In this document: positions 1-11,473 of the stretch, one piece after another
Layout: each line of letters starts with the position of its first letter
How positions within the stretch are numbered: the stretch's first letter is position 1
From: Ulota crispa
Lineage: Eukaryota > Streptophyta > Bryopsida > Orthotrichales > Orthotrichaceae
Direction of reading: 5' to 3'
Assembly (NCBI GenBank): GCA_963920765.1
Contig: OY987244.1
Location: 10,480,501-10,544,500, forward strand
Length of the DNA: 64,000 nucleotides
Program-made: the position numbers and the translations under genes
Notes under the pieces: model-generated
Database searches by the model: none
Seen by the model: only the letters and a program-made list of their open reading frames with translations
What the model was told of the DNA's origin: nothing

Positions 1-1295
1 CAGGATCAACCTTGACAGTTTTCTTCAAAATCCAAATATAAGTCATCTAAAAAACCTAACTTTGGAAATACTAAGAGTAATAAGTCTAAGTCATAGCGTG
101 ACACTTGTGTTTGTCATATTTGTGGTAGGCCTAGACACTTAGTTAAGGACTGTAGAATTCCAAAGTACTTTGTAAAAATGTATGAGAAATTGCAGCAGTT
201 TAAGTCCAAGAATAGGAAAAGTCATACACTAGATGCTCAATCACTTGATAGTGTAGATTTCAAAAATTATATGGTGAGCATGGATAAATCCAAAATACAA
301 TGCGATGTTGTCATATTGAACAGCATCACCACTCATCTAATCTTGCAAGGTTCGAAGTACTTCACATTTTCTAACCATGATGCTGAAGCCCAACAAAACT
401 AGGATGTTATCACAATTGCTGGAAGACGGAATTTCTAATTCCACGAGGGCCAAGCAACTATAGTATTGCATGGGGGGACCCCCTTCAAATGTACACATAC
501 AATGTACTCTCTCAAAACTCCCTAGAATCTGATCAGCTACCAGGATCTCAAAGCTAATGGGATCCACATCCACACCGAGGTGAGGAATGATGAAGAAGTC
601 TTAGAGCTTAGGCAAGGGTTACAATTCCTTACCACCGCACATGCGGGAGCCAAAAGCTTGTATGGACTGAAGATCTCAAGTAGTGCTACAAGCCCTACTG
701 ATGACAGTCCATTCACAAGTAAACTTCACAAGGGATCTATTTTCTCTGTGATTTTTCCAACCAAGATGGGGCTGTGGCATGGCAAACTAGGACATCTTGA
801 AACCATGATGTTTTGGCACATGCTACCAATATTCATAGGTCATGAAGTTTGCTCCAGTGATGCCGACAAGGTAGATGACTATGTTGACTGCTCTCTAGAA
901 AAGTTGATTCAAATGCCATCGCAGTGGAAACTATCTACAGAGTTGCCACCAAGACTTCAAAGACTGCAAAGTGATGTCTGTGGACCCATTAACCTTCTAT
1001 CAGAACCTGTCAGGTATTTTTTTGTCCTTGGTGATGATTCTAAAACGCATTTTGAGGTTTCACTCTTGAATGTTAGAAACATGGTCTTTCAAAATTATTA
1101 GCTATGCTACTTAAATTTTGTTCTACTCTATTCAATGATAATTCTCCTTTAGAGCTAGCATCAGAACAAGTTCCTAATATTGCTCATTTGAAAACCTATG
1201 GATGCCGTGTTTGGGTTCTCGTAGGAGAGCCTTATAGCAAGATAGTTGGTACTCACCATCAAGAGGGTATATATATAGCATTACAAGAAATTTAG
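1..1295 (+). pseudogene. Ty1/copia gag-protease-integrase remnant
   Basis: Fragment of a copia polyprotein. A CCHC zinc knuckle lies at about 108-165 (CHICGRPRHLVKDC in translation), followed by a decayed protease-like segment, a GAG-pre-integrase segment (LWHGKLGHLE, about 769-800) and the start of the integrase core (LQSDVCGPI, about 964-993). After a stop near 1100 the frame resumes in the far C-terminal part of integrase (HLKTYGCRVWV ... HHQEGIYIA, about 1185-1280), so most of the integrase core is deleted. Several frameshifts and stops separate the pieces, including one near 436 and one near 1099. The 5' end lies outside the window. The order zinc knuckle, protease, integrase is diagnostic of copia. 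The matching downstream part (RT and RNase H) appears at 24.7-26.3 kb and may be the other half. The identification is firm, and the fragment is not functional. Confidence 0.85.
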
Positions 1296-1324
1296 ATCCA
1301 AAAAAGGGCTGTGAGTTTGGATGT

Positions 1325-1600
1325 TCCTAATGCCATTGCGGGTCGTCAGAAAAATAATTTAAAAAAATAAATAAATAAAATAAAATAAAAAATAAAACTA
1401 ATTTTTTTTTTCCAAAAATAATAATTAAACAATAATGTCTGACATGGTCGCCCTAATGCCATGTTAGACTGCTGCAGATTGCCTATGAGGAGGTGTTGTG
1501 GAAGTGTTTCCAAAGTTTCCATAATTTTGGGGGAAGGGGTCCATTCTTGGGTCTAAATCCCTTGTAATGGCTTTGATTCCTCTAGTATTATTCACTATGT
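1325..1600 (+). repeat. Dispersed repeat R1, copy 1
   Basis: This stretch resembles 29955-30200 in the same orientation. Shared landmarks are a GGTCGTYAGAAAA start, an A-rich tract, TCTGACATGGTCG, GTGGAAGTGTT and GGGGYCCATTSTTGG. It contains no coding sequence. The type of element is unknown. Confidence 0.55.
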
Positions 1601-2594
1601 CATTCCCTCGGTCGAGACCATTAGAAACTTTTTTGAGTCTCAAGAAGGCCTTTTAAAAGATCCACGGGTAGCGTCATTGTACTAGCTTTTCTGGCCTGGA
1701 CAATAGTGAATTACATCATGTGGGGCAATAGTTACTTATGATCATGTCTTGCTGGGTGCTGTACTTTGGCAATCAATGTGGTTCCTAGTTGGCGCAGAGG
1801 TGGCAAACAAGTCCATTGCAATTGATAATTGGAGCCGTCCTTACAGTACAAATTGTTTATTTGTTCGCATTCAATTGTCTTTAAAACAAATAATTGTCTA
1901 ATTTTTTGCATGTACATGAAATTTGGCGGATTCAACAACGTGATTTGCCAACGCATACATGTTTGGGCGGGAGAGCATGTGCTCTAGGGGATTGTGGCAA
2001 AAGAGGCCTAGACTTTAGATGAGATGAGTGGGAAAAGAAGACCAACGATTAAGTTAGGTGGTTGGAAGTTGAGGGGATAGTTGGCTATAAGTGGTGTTGC
2101 AGCACGGTGCCCAAGAATATTACTAATTATGTTGGGAGCTATGTGCTGGAGGTTATAGATTTGATTCTAAGTATGTTCCATTCATTTGTAGAGAGAAGGT
2201 TTTAGAAAGCCAGGTTTGTTTAGTAAGCTTTTCAAAAAGGAAAGCTGGTGGTGAGATGCACATCAATTTGTGGATTGATGACATGATTTATTTTCTAGAC
2301 CTGGTTACATGAATTAGAATGAGCACAGATGTTAGCATGAAATGATACAAACCAAATTCACAATTTTGTGAATGTCATAGATATGGGATGTTAGACACCT
2401 TTGCTCGAGAAAGGCCTTCCACCGACTCAAATCCACTAGCTATTTCCATGAATAGTACAGTATATTTAAGGCAACTGAGTGTATCAACCATTACCTATTT
2501 CACATGGCTAGCCATAAGAACTGTTCAATTTTATTTTAGAACTAGATACATGTTATAAATTAAAGTTCTTTTAGCAAATAAGCTGCTTATTACA
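1601..2594. other. Intergenic, no gene seen
   Basis: I see no protein similarity, RNA gene or clear repeat here. The reading frames are short and look random. This is the left flank of the old gypsy element. Confidence 0.5.
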
Positions 2595-2922
2595 TGATGT
2601 GGCATTGTGGCTATGCCACATCGGATGTATGCCATTAGTGGATGATTTTTGTTTTTAGTAGTTTTGAAGAAGGTTAGGGCCTTTGGCACCTTATTTGAGG
2701 CCACTTAGGATCTAGGATTAGTTAAGGCACATTGCTTCCCTGACTTGGCATCTTTTGCCAAGTCAAGTCTTGTGAGGTGCTTTTGAAAGAGAGTACGCTT
2801 GTTGTGTTTTCCTAAGTTTTATACTATCTTTAATATTTCTCCTTGCATTCTTAGATTCTCCCGTGAGCAAAGTGAGAGGTAGCTTGACTGACGCTTAAGT
2901 GCTTAAATTTTGTATCTTATTA
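2595..2922 (+). repeat. 5' LTR-like end of the old gypsy element
   Basis: Begins TGATGTGGCATTGTGG and resembles 22758-23102, the copy downstream of pol, over its whole length. There are many substitutions and a small length difference around 'ttggcacc'. An inverted repeat lies at the start (TGTGGCAT, 7-base spacer, ATGCCACA). The 3' copy ends in CA. Here the corresponding bases are TA, a likely decay of the terminal dinucleotide. Confidence 0.6.
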
Positions 2923-4840
2923 CTTGGCAAAGAATCTTATTTTTGTTTCAGTTCTTGAGTCTTTATGGGTTACATGGATTTGGATTTGAATTTTTGATTT
3001 TGAATTTATAGTTGAGTGAGTATGGATGCTTTGTTTTTGTTGAGAGTTGTGAGCTTGGTCTTGTTCGGAGCCGTGCGGAAGCCTTGAGCTGAACCGCACG
3101 GGATCCGTGAGTCATGCAGGAGCTCTGGACACACTCGGATAGGATCTGTGAGCAAAGTTTTGGATCTCGGGAGTTAAGAGCCAAGCGTGAGCAGAGTTGC
3201 ACAAGCTACTGGATGGTAGCCGGGCGCATCAACGGGTTTGAAAGCTCGTGAGTTGACGGGCGGGGAGTAGTGCAACGAACCTGAGAATTACGGTTTTTGT
3301 GGTCGGAGGCGAATGGGGGCAGCGTTGCGACACTGCAGCAGCAGAGCGATGCCGACGAGCAGTAACGGCGATAAGAAGTCGAGCAACCAACAAATTAGGG
3401 TTTTCGGAGGCAAACAGCCGCATGATTGTACAACGACAGCAGCAGCAGAGTGACGCCAACGACTGATCAAGGAAACGGGAAAGGCGATGATGTTGACGGG
3501 CAGCTAGGGCGCTGGAAGAGTACGCACACCAAAAATTAGGATTTTGGGGGACTAAGCAAGCCGGTAGCAGGCGGAGCAACTCGCTGATGAGGGTTGTGGA
3601 GCTACGACCAAGGAGGCGCAGCGTGGAGCAACGGAGAGCGGACCGCGAGCTAGAGCAATGTGAGGAGTTTGGTGACCAAGAAATTATGGTTTCGTGAGCA
3701 ACAGATCCGACGTAGCAAGGGTTGGAGCAGCCCGCCCAAATCAGCCAGGTTTTTGAGGCCAGCACAAGCCACGAGACAGGCCGGTCAGATTTGTAACCAC
3801 CCTCCCCATTTGGATTTTAATCCTCTCTTTTCGGGTTTTCAAACACCACTTCAGAGTTTAAGCCAAGAATTAATAGCTGGAGCTCTTAAAGAATTTTGAT
3901 TTAGTTACTTCACCAATTTGGAAGCAATTCATTAGATTTTTGAAACCTAAATTTTACAATTTGTTTTTACAAAGAATTGTTTAATTTCTTGTGAGATTGT
4001 TGGACATTGGGTTTGGGGGCATTGGAATTGCAAGTTGTTGCATTCCATTTTGCTACTTATTACCAACCGCAGGCATGTGCTAATTGTGTGATTTTTTTTT
4101 GTTTATCTATCGTTGGATGATAGTTTTGGGCCGGAAAGAAGGACTATATGTGAATGACTTGATCATCTAATCCGCAAACTCTGACAAGGTGGCAGTAATC
4201 GCTTAGAAAAGCAGTCAAGAATAACTTGTTGAGCCTCTTTGTGGAACGATTGTGACTTGTTCTTTAGCCGTTTTTGACTAGTTGTGCAAATATTCATTTT
4301 TGCTTATCTGTTGTTTGGGGAAGAAGATCCAAAATTTGTATTTTGGATTCTGTCTTTTGGTATTTTTTCTGTTTGCGGATATTGTCCCATTTTGTGTTGT
4401 TGTTGGGGATGGGCGTACTGTGGGGGTGAGGCCAGGTTGATTGTCGGCAAGACTTTTTTGTATATATTAGACCTGTGCTCACTGGATGTTATTACCGGTG
4501 AACCACACAGTTTGGTGGTGATTACAGGTCAGGTTGCCCTAAGCCTTTATATAGTTGCAGATACTCAGGTAGTCCGTTTATGGTGCAGATTAGATGTCAA
4601 TATTATCGATTTCCCTCACTAGACTACTTAAAAGGTGACTACATTGAAGACTTTTGGCTAGCGATAGATACCAACAAGACTTTTAGCCTGATTTGACATG
4701 AAATACTATTAGTAGGCTTTAAGTTTTGAGTGTGGGCACGTTTGACAAGATGGAAGACAATCACCGCGGTTTGGTGCGTGATCGTTTCTCATGACGCATA
4801 AGGGAATTTCCTTTCCTGATTAGAGGCTTTGTTTCTGCAC
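2923..4840 (+). other. Leader region of the old gypsy element, no intact gene
   Basis: Sequence between the left LTR and the gag remnant. It includes a GC-richer patch (about 3060-3780) with open frames on both strands that show no recognisable domains and do not continue. I cannot identify a primer-binding site with confidence. Confidence 0.4.
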
Positions 4841-6581
4841 ATGGGTGAAGGAAAAGCGCCAGAAGTCATCCAATTTTAATGACTGGTTTGCTTTTCAGCT
4901 TCTACCTCAGCATCTGGAGTTTGAGGCTCTTCAGACCGATGAGCAGTAGACTCATGCTCACCAGCTTGAGCTTCTTGAGGTGCAGTTTTACTGAGAGATG
5001 CAAATAGAGCTTGTTTCAACTATCAAAGATGGCGCAGTAGCTGCTTTTGCCTCCTCATTTGTGAAGGTAGAGGAGAAACCTTGCAACAAATAATGGTTCA
5101 GCATCTGAAGATCCTAAGGGCAAAGTGATAGCTCTGGAACCAATGATAGAGAGTGCTATACCACTCATTATGTCGCGCATGGCACATGCCACTTAGGCGG
5201 CACTAACCTCAGTCAGTCTTTTACCTCGGTTTGATCTATTAGCCCAATTTATTGCGCATTTGGAGGTGGAGTATGGCGGATTTTGTTGTGATCAGAGGCA
5301 ATGTATCTAGGACTTTTGGAGAGAGAAGGAGAATACGCCACACACCATGTACACTTGCTTGGTACAGTTTGCTGTTGAGTTTGGTAGAGTTTTCACTAAA
5401 AGTCAGCTTGTAAAGATTTTTTTATCAAAGATTATCAAGCGGTTGCTAGATTTAGCATCTTCTCATATTATCCTTGATTATGAGGATAGGGCTACCTTAG
5501 CCCAAGCTTTTGCTGTTGTTGAGAGATGTAACCGGGCACTTTGTCATCGTGAAGTCGCGGATATGGTCACTTTCATGACAGATTTTTTTAAATCTAAGAA
5601 GATCCCTGTTGTCACTAACAGTCTGACAAACACTAAACCAAAGTGGACCTTACATTATTGAAAATGTAGGCAGAATGGACATGCCAAGAAGGATTACTCA
5701 GAGAAATCCAAGACTCCTTCTCAGCTATTCAATGCTACTAAGAAGGAAAAGGTAAAGAGTGAAGCTAAGCTCATAAAGAAGACTTTGAAGTGCAGCCATT
5801 ATGGTGGCACTAACCATGATGATGATCACTACTTTCAGCTTCATCCAGAGCTAAAGCCACCTAGTTTTGTGACTGCTAAGTCACAAAGAGAGAAGACCTT
5901 TGAGGCCAAGATAGCAAAGTTGGAGCTGAAGCTGAAGACCTCTGCATCATTGGCTCAAGTTTCTGATTCTAGGACATCTCTAAAAAAAACAATTGATTAT
6001 TCTAGCTCTGAGCATTACATTTTTGGTGCATTTGGAGAGTTGAGAGCTGTAGCTGCTACCTGATCTCAAACTATTAGTCAATCAGATATTTCTCTAATGC
6101 CAAATGTTACAGCTATTTCACGCGCACGCCATAATAGTCCAGCTGATTCTATTGGCTAGGCTCGCCTATCATTATCTTTTGATTTGGCTGATACAATAGC
6201 TACGGGCACACGCTCAGTTATTATACTTCCACCTCACAGAAGTTTTGCCTCACATGATTTACTACAAACCATGGTTTTTAAAGTTATGTAGATGTCGATA
6301 TTTTTTGGCTCAGAATTGATGGCACCTGGTTTCCAAGCTTCTGAGATCTTTCACATGGTGGGACGTGTTTTAAAAAAAAAGGCAGACATGCCAACTCTTC
6401 AGGTTTTTCAGGCTGTTGTCGAGACCTCTTGAGTTTAGAATTCAGAGACTCAAGCAAAGCTATGTGTTAAGCTTGCGGCTGAAGCAATTGCAATATTTAG
6501 TGACCATGAAGATAGCCACACACCACATCATTTCTCTATAGATGCGCCTTTAAAGGCGGGAGTAGTTTATCTTACTAACGT
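4841..6581 (+). pseudogene. Gypsy gag remnant with zinc knuckle (old element, first half)
   Basis: Nucleocapsid and gag-like remnant. The best open stretch (5347-5661) has typical retrotransposon gag helices and ends at a stop just before a degraded zinc knuckle (CRQNGHAKKDYS in translation, last Cys lost). This is followed at 5785-6063 by a second Cys/His segment of the type CSHYGGTNHDDDHYFQLHPELK. Downstream (6064-6581) is a protease-leader region with scattered stops. It is interrupted at 6581 by the younger element and resumes at 17155. Inactive. Confidence 0.7.
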
Positions 6582-6848
6582 TGTCCTGATGGACTTCCCT
6601 CCATCATGTAAATAGCTGTTATTTCTTTATGTTTGTGTTGATTTCAATAAATCAACAGTTGAGGCAAAAGGGGTGGTCGTGGTGAGGACCACGGTTTGGT
6701 GACAGCGCAGCGGCCATAGATTCCAATGCGCTGCGCCGTCTTGTCACATGCACAGCTCAGGGGGGTAGGTAGCGGGTTGGCTGGGCCAATTTCCTGCCTC
6801 ACTAGCTGCCAAGCCGTGAGCCGCCATCACCGCTCGACGAGTTCGATG

Positions 6849-6899
6849 GGATTCGAACCCGGACCGGCGGGCGGCCAGAGACGACCGCTTTTCCAGCCA
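6849..6899 (-). promoter_or_regulatory. Antisense tRNA-like Pol III promoter in the 5' LTR
   Basis: On the minus strand a perfect B-box (GGTTCGAATCC, 6849-6859) follows an A-box-like stretch (TGGCTGGAAAAGCGG, 6885-6899) at tRNA-like spacing. The next TTTT in that direction is at about 6666-6669, so a Pol III transcript of roughly 250 nt is possible. A complete cloverleaf is not evident, so this is a tRNA-derived or SINE-like segment rather than a tRNA gene. Confidence 0.5.
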
Positions 6900-8184
6900 A
6901 CCAAGTCCACGACTTGGCAACTGGAGACAAGCGTTTGACGCTATTATATGCTCGCAAGAGCACGTGGCCATTTTACGATGGTGTTTATTTTGTAATTTAA
7001 TCATTTTCATATGTTTATCTAGAGATTTTGGAAGGCTCATATATTTTGCCTTTGTTTGAATAAAAATACTAAGGATTTAGAAGTCAATGGGAAAGGTGTG
7101 AAAGGAAAAGGGTTTTGGCATCTATGGTGGGGTTAGGATAAGGAGGAGCATGGGCTGATGTGCCCCACCTCCCTACCTTAGATAGGGTTGAAATTGTGGA
7201 GGAAAGATCCCTTAGTTGTTGGAAGTTAGTGTATGAGTGTTGGTGGGAAGAAAGGAAAAAATCTCGAAACTTTGAGAGGAGATTTTTTTTTGTGTATACG
7301 TGATTTTGAATTGAAATTTGAGGAGGTTGTTCCTTGTGTGATTACCTTTCCAAAATGAGTTTGCAAGTTTGATTTGGAGTTGTGATGCAAAAGTTATGAG
7401 TGTTTGAATTTTGGAGTCAAAAAGCCAAACTATGAAGAAAGGCTGAGACTTCGACAAGCGATAACTTATGATTTGTATATCATTTTGCAACAAGATTTGG
7501 AGAGAGTGTTTATCTTAGTATTGGCTTTCTAGAAAGTCTTTAAACTTGAAGTTTGAAGCTTGGACGAGAAAGTTATGGAAGTGTGAAGGTTTGGAGGTGG
7601 CTGTCCTTTTGTTAGGAGAAAGCCGAGACTTTGAAGAGCTACAACTCTTGGACAGTATGAGATTTTCTTCTCAAAATTTTAGGAGTGATAGTTTGTTGTC
7701 ATAGCTTTTCAAATTGTCTTTAATCATTTCATTTGGAGTTTTATTGAAGAAGTTATAGTGGATAGAAGTTGCGGATTTGGGTGCTCTCTAAAAAATTGAG
7801 ACCCACACTTTGATTGACTAGAGCTTTCGGACAAAGTTTTGTTTTGAAGTGCAAATTTTATGGATTAAAGCCAGTGATATCATCTTTCTAAATTGATATT
7901 ACGTTTCTATGGGTGATGTATAGAACAAAAGTTATAGAGGTTTTTTAGAGGCAGTGTTTAGTTTGTAAAGAGGAAAAAGAGCCTCTACTTTGAACTCGCA
8001 TAACTTTTGGACAATATCTTAGATTGAGTTGAAATTTGGAGGGATGTTAGAAGGTTAGGAGAGCTTTTCAAATTGCTATTACACTTAGCATTTGAATCTT
8101 TGAGCCATCTGTGGCATTAGATAGAAGGTTACTGCCTTTTCTAGGACTTGTTATTTGTGATTTTCCCCATTGTTTTTATTAAAA

Positions 8185-8248
8185 CATGAAGACTTGAAGA
8201 CTTGAAGACATGAAGACTTGAAGATCTGAAGATATGAAGATTTCAAGA
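8185..8248 (+). repeat. 8-bp tandem repeat in the 5' LTR
   Basis: Eight consecutive 8-base units of the type CWTGAAGA, the last ones slightly diverged. An identical array lies in the 3' LTR at 16597-16660. Confidence 0.8.
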
Positions 8249-8742
8249 GGAATGTTTTGGGTTTATTTTTTTTGTATGTGTGGGATGTGGCTTTGTTATT
8301 CCTAGCCGGTTTTGGAGGCTCGTTTGTCAATTCATTTCCATTCTGTTTTGTAAACCTTGTTGCGGGCAGTTTGGGTTAAACCAAACTTAACCCCATTTAT
8401 TGTCGTGGTGACGAAGTGGGATTGATCACCCACATGGTCGAGACTTGCTCTGTTCTCACGATCTGGAGTTTTGGCCAGCAGATCGTGAATTTGATTTTAG
8501 GATCCCGTCATACGGACGGCAGCTCGTGTCTGCTGTCCCGATCTACCCGTCCCGTATCCAGTGGGCTCTTATCCCTACCTTGACCCTTATACCCTTAGAG
8601 CCAGCCACAGGATAGGCCAACGGAAGACTAAAGACTGAAGATTTGAAGAGAAGATCAAGATTGACAACGTTTTCAGTCGGCAACGCACGATCGCAGCAAG
8701 ACACCTTGCGTGTTCCCAAGGCGCGCCCCTCTCAACCCGACA

Positions 8743-8760
8743 TTTGGTGCTTCCACTGAG
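8743..8760 (+). promoter_or_regulatory. Probable primer-binding site
   Basis: TTTGGTGCTTCCACTGAG directly follows the 5' LTR, where the tRNA primer site of an LTR element lies. I do not assign the tRNA. Confidence 0.55.
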
Positions 8761-8792
8761 AGAGCTTTGGGGCGATTATTGCATTTGTTGAT

Positions 8793-11381
8793 ATGGGAGA
8801 CAGTAACGAGGCTTTTGGCGTCAATACCGGTGGTGCCGGTGGAGCTGATTTGCCTCGAGAGGTTCCAAGCGCCACTACCAGAGGTGTTGGTGGACCTCAG
8901 ATGCCAATGGAGGATCTCCTAGGAGCATTGGCCATATTCATGGAGCAACATCGAGCCAACTAGGGTGGTCAAGTAGCCACCGAGGCATTGAAAGCTGTTG
9001 TTGTGAAGACTGGTAGGTTTGACGGCAAGAATATAACGAAGTTTTTGCGAGCCTATGTTTGCGAGATGGAGGTGCATCAAGTTGATGAAAATCGAATGAT
9101 GGCTACCTTCGACATGGCAGTTGTGCCTGACATTCGTGACCGTGTGCGAGAGATCCGCGAAGGAATTCACACTTGGATTGCCTTTGCTGAGCGTCTACGT
9201 GACGAGTACTTTGACGAGGACACGGAAAGGATGACCAGAAGATCTTTTCTAGAATGGGTGGAGCAGCGGCCAGGAGACAACATGGGTGCTCATGAGCTGC
9301 TGAAGGCCTTTGAGAAGAAGTTTTCTCAGTTACCCATGATTGAGAGACGCCTCCTCAACACCTGGAAAGCAGAGCTTTTCCTTCAAGCAGCTGATGCTGC
9401 ATTGGAGGATAGATTTCTTCTACTTCTTGGAGATCGTACCACAGAAGGTGGTTTTACCACCGATTGGAGAAGGGTGGAAGAGACCGTGACCTTGTTGGCC
9501 AAACAACAACGTGTGAGGTCAAGAGGATTTGGAGCAGGAGTAGACACTAATCCAATTTTAGTTCCAAAAAGTCCCAAAGTATCTTTTGCACCATCATCAT
9601 CAACAACTCCAGGGTCTATCTTGAAGACCACCAAAACCAACGAAGGTAATGCTCTTGAAGAACTCATCAAAAGTTTTAAAGAGCTGAAGGTGGAGTTTAT
9701 TGAGTTGAGGAAGTCTCAGGCATCTGGCTCTTCTTCATCGTCGCAGCCATCTGATGGAGGGAGGACACTCCTTTGGAGATGTATATGGTGTGACAAGAGC
9801 GAACAAGATGGCAAGCATCGCCTTCGAGACTGTACAGAGTGCGACGAGGCCTTGAAAGATGGCATCGTTGAATTTATTGACGGCAAGCTTCATGATTCAT
9901 CCACAAAGACACCATTGAAGACCAACTTTGGCAGAGGAGGGATGAAGAAACTTATGGAGGGAAAGATGGGACGATCTAGTTCCATACATGTACGTGAAGC
10001 TGATTCATACCACATTGAAGTGGAGCAGCACTCAATTGGAGCTTCACCCACTCAGAGAGCCACACTAATGAAACGAGGAGCCCAAGCCATCAGAAATGTA
10101 ACTGGATGGGAAGACTCGGTTGATGCAAGCAGCATCAAAGCATTTTTGGAGAGAGATCAAGCCAATGTTGATCACTATGAGGCTTCAGTTGAAGAGAAGC
10201 GTGGGAGAGTTGAAGCCGAAGATGGTGAAGAGCCTTCATCAAAGAAGAGGGCTCAAGCGCAGAAAGATTCTGCAAATGAGTCGAAGCGCAGAGTACAAAC
10301 GCGCTCGAAGACACAAAGTCCAAGCTTTGTGCACCCTGAGGATGATTTGCTTCCTGATAGAGACTGGGGGCAGTCTAGCGGCAGCGGAAGAGGCCATGAG
10401 AAAGAAGACTCTAGCAAGCCGAAGGGGAAGAGCCCTGCTTATAAGCTCCAGTCCGACATTGAGACCTCCATTGATATGAAGGGAATATTGGAAGAGAGGA
10501 TCTTGGATGCCAAGATCGAGTTCACATTGAGGGAAGCACTTGGCATAGCCAAGAAAGACTTCCATGAGCTAATCATCGACATCATCAAGCGAAAGAGACA
10601 GATGACAGCAGAGACTGTAATGGTGAGTGCTTTGGACACTCACATGACCATCGATGAAGAGATTGAGATTGGCGAAGTTTTTGCCATGATGGGAGACCAT
10701 GAGGCTCACTGCAGTGAAATTACACTCACGGAAATAACAAGAAAAGAGCCAGAGAGGGTGCAGCGCTCAAATGGAAAGGCTAATGAGGCAAAAGTTCAGA
10801 CATTTGATGATGAAGTATCAAAAATTGAAGCTAAGATTTTTGAGTTCAGTTGTGATCATTCTACTGATAGACCTCATGATGTCGAGACTGAGTTTCAGCA
10901 ACCGTATTGGGCTAGAGCCACCACTAAAATAAGAGTGAAGCTTGGTGGAATGGATGAATCTGTTTTGGCCCTTGTAGATCATGGTTCAGAGATCAACATC
11001 ATATCTCGCAAGACCTATGAGAAGGGCAAATGGCCAATTGACACAGAACATGGCTGGGTGATGAGAGCAGCTAACAATGGGCGCAGTTCATTGTATGGAG
11101 CTTGCCCTTCAGTGCCAGCAAAGATTGGAGATGTGGAGGTTGAGCAGAATTTCTTTGTTCAAAATACTGGGGCATATCCAGTGCTTCTGGGCCAACCTTT
11201 CATCACTACTTCGCGCATGGAAACCAAAGTGTTGGATGATGGATCTCACTATGCTCGAATTCGAAGTATAGATGGGAAGAAGTCAGTGCAGTTCTTAACT
11301 GTGAGAGCTAATAATGAGAGGCATCGAATGCAACTCAGAGAAGTATCTTTGCCGACTTCTCTGAACTTTCCGGATTTCTAG
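8793..11381 (+). CDS. gag-pr: Gag-protease polyprotein of the young gypsy element (one internal stop)
   Basis: Structural Gag plus aspartic protease. The first good start is ATG 8793, 50 bases after the LTR. TAG at 8961 (codon 57) interrupts the frame, which then stays open to 11381. CAG to TAG is the likely change, and an internal Met lies at 8988. A Gag helical domain is followed by a zinc-knuckle-like CIWC...H...C with a longer middle loop (Cys330, Cys333, His342, Cys347 counted from 8793), then a charged Lys/Glu-rich linker. The protease is near residue 729, with the active site read as Asp-His-Gly (LVDHGSEINIIS) instead of Asp-Ser/Thr-Gly, followed by LLGQPF. Pol continues in the -1 frame, so a frameshift at the overlap is the likely way to make Gag-Pol. 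Confidence 0.9.
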
Positions 11382-11473
11382 AGGGCACACGTGGGATGTG
11401 AGGATCCACGGGTGCCAAGGATATCAATACTAGAGAATTCCCCAATATACATACTGCTATCAAGTGTAGATTT

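Larger units (their letters stand above)
6582..8742 (+). repeat. 5' LTR of the young gypsy element
   Basis: 2161 bp, same length as the 3' LTR at a constant offset of 8412 bases, with no substitutions seen. It contains a GC-rich block (about 6670-6950) with an antisense tRNA-like segment, an AATAAA at 6647-6652, and an 8-bp tandem array (YWTGAAGA, about eight copies, 8185-8248). The rest is AT-rich and non-coding. Confidence 0.95.

Noticed and set aside
3229..3899. Long open frames on both strands
   Set aside because: They lie in a GC-richer leader of the old gypsy element, lack any domain, and overlap each other on opposite strands.
6849..6899. True tRNA gene on the minus strand
   Set aside because: The B-box is perfect, but no complete cloverleaf with paired acceptor stem is evident and the sequence is part of both LTRs. 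Kept only as a tRNA-like segment.
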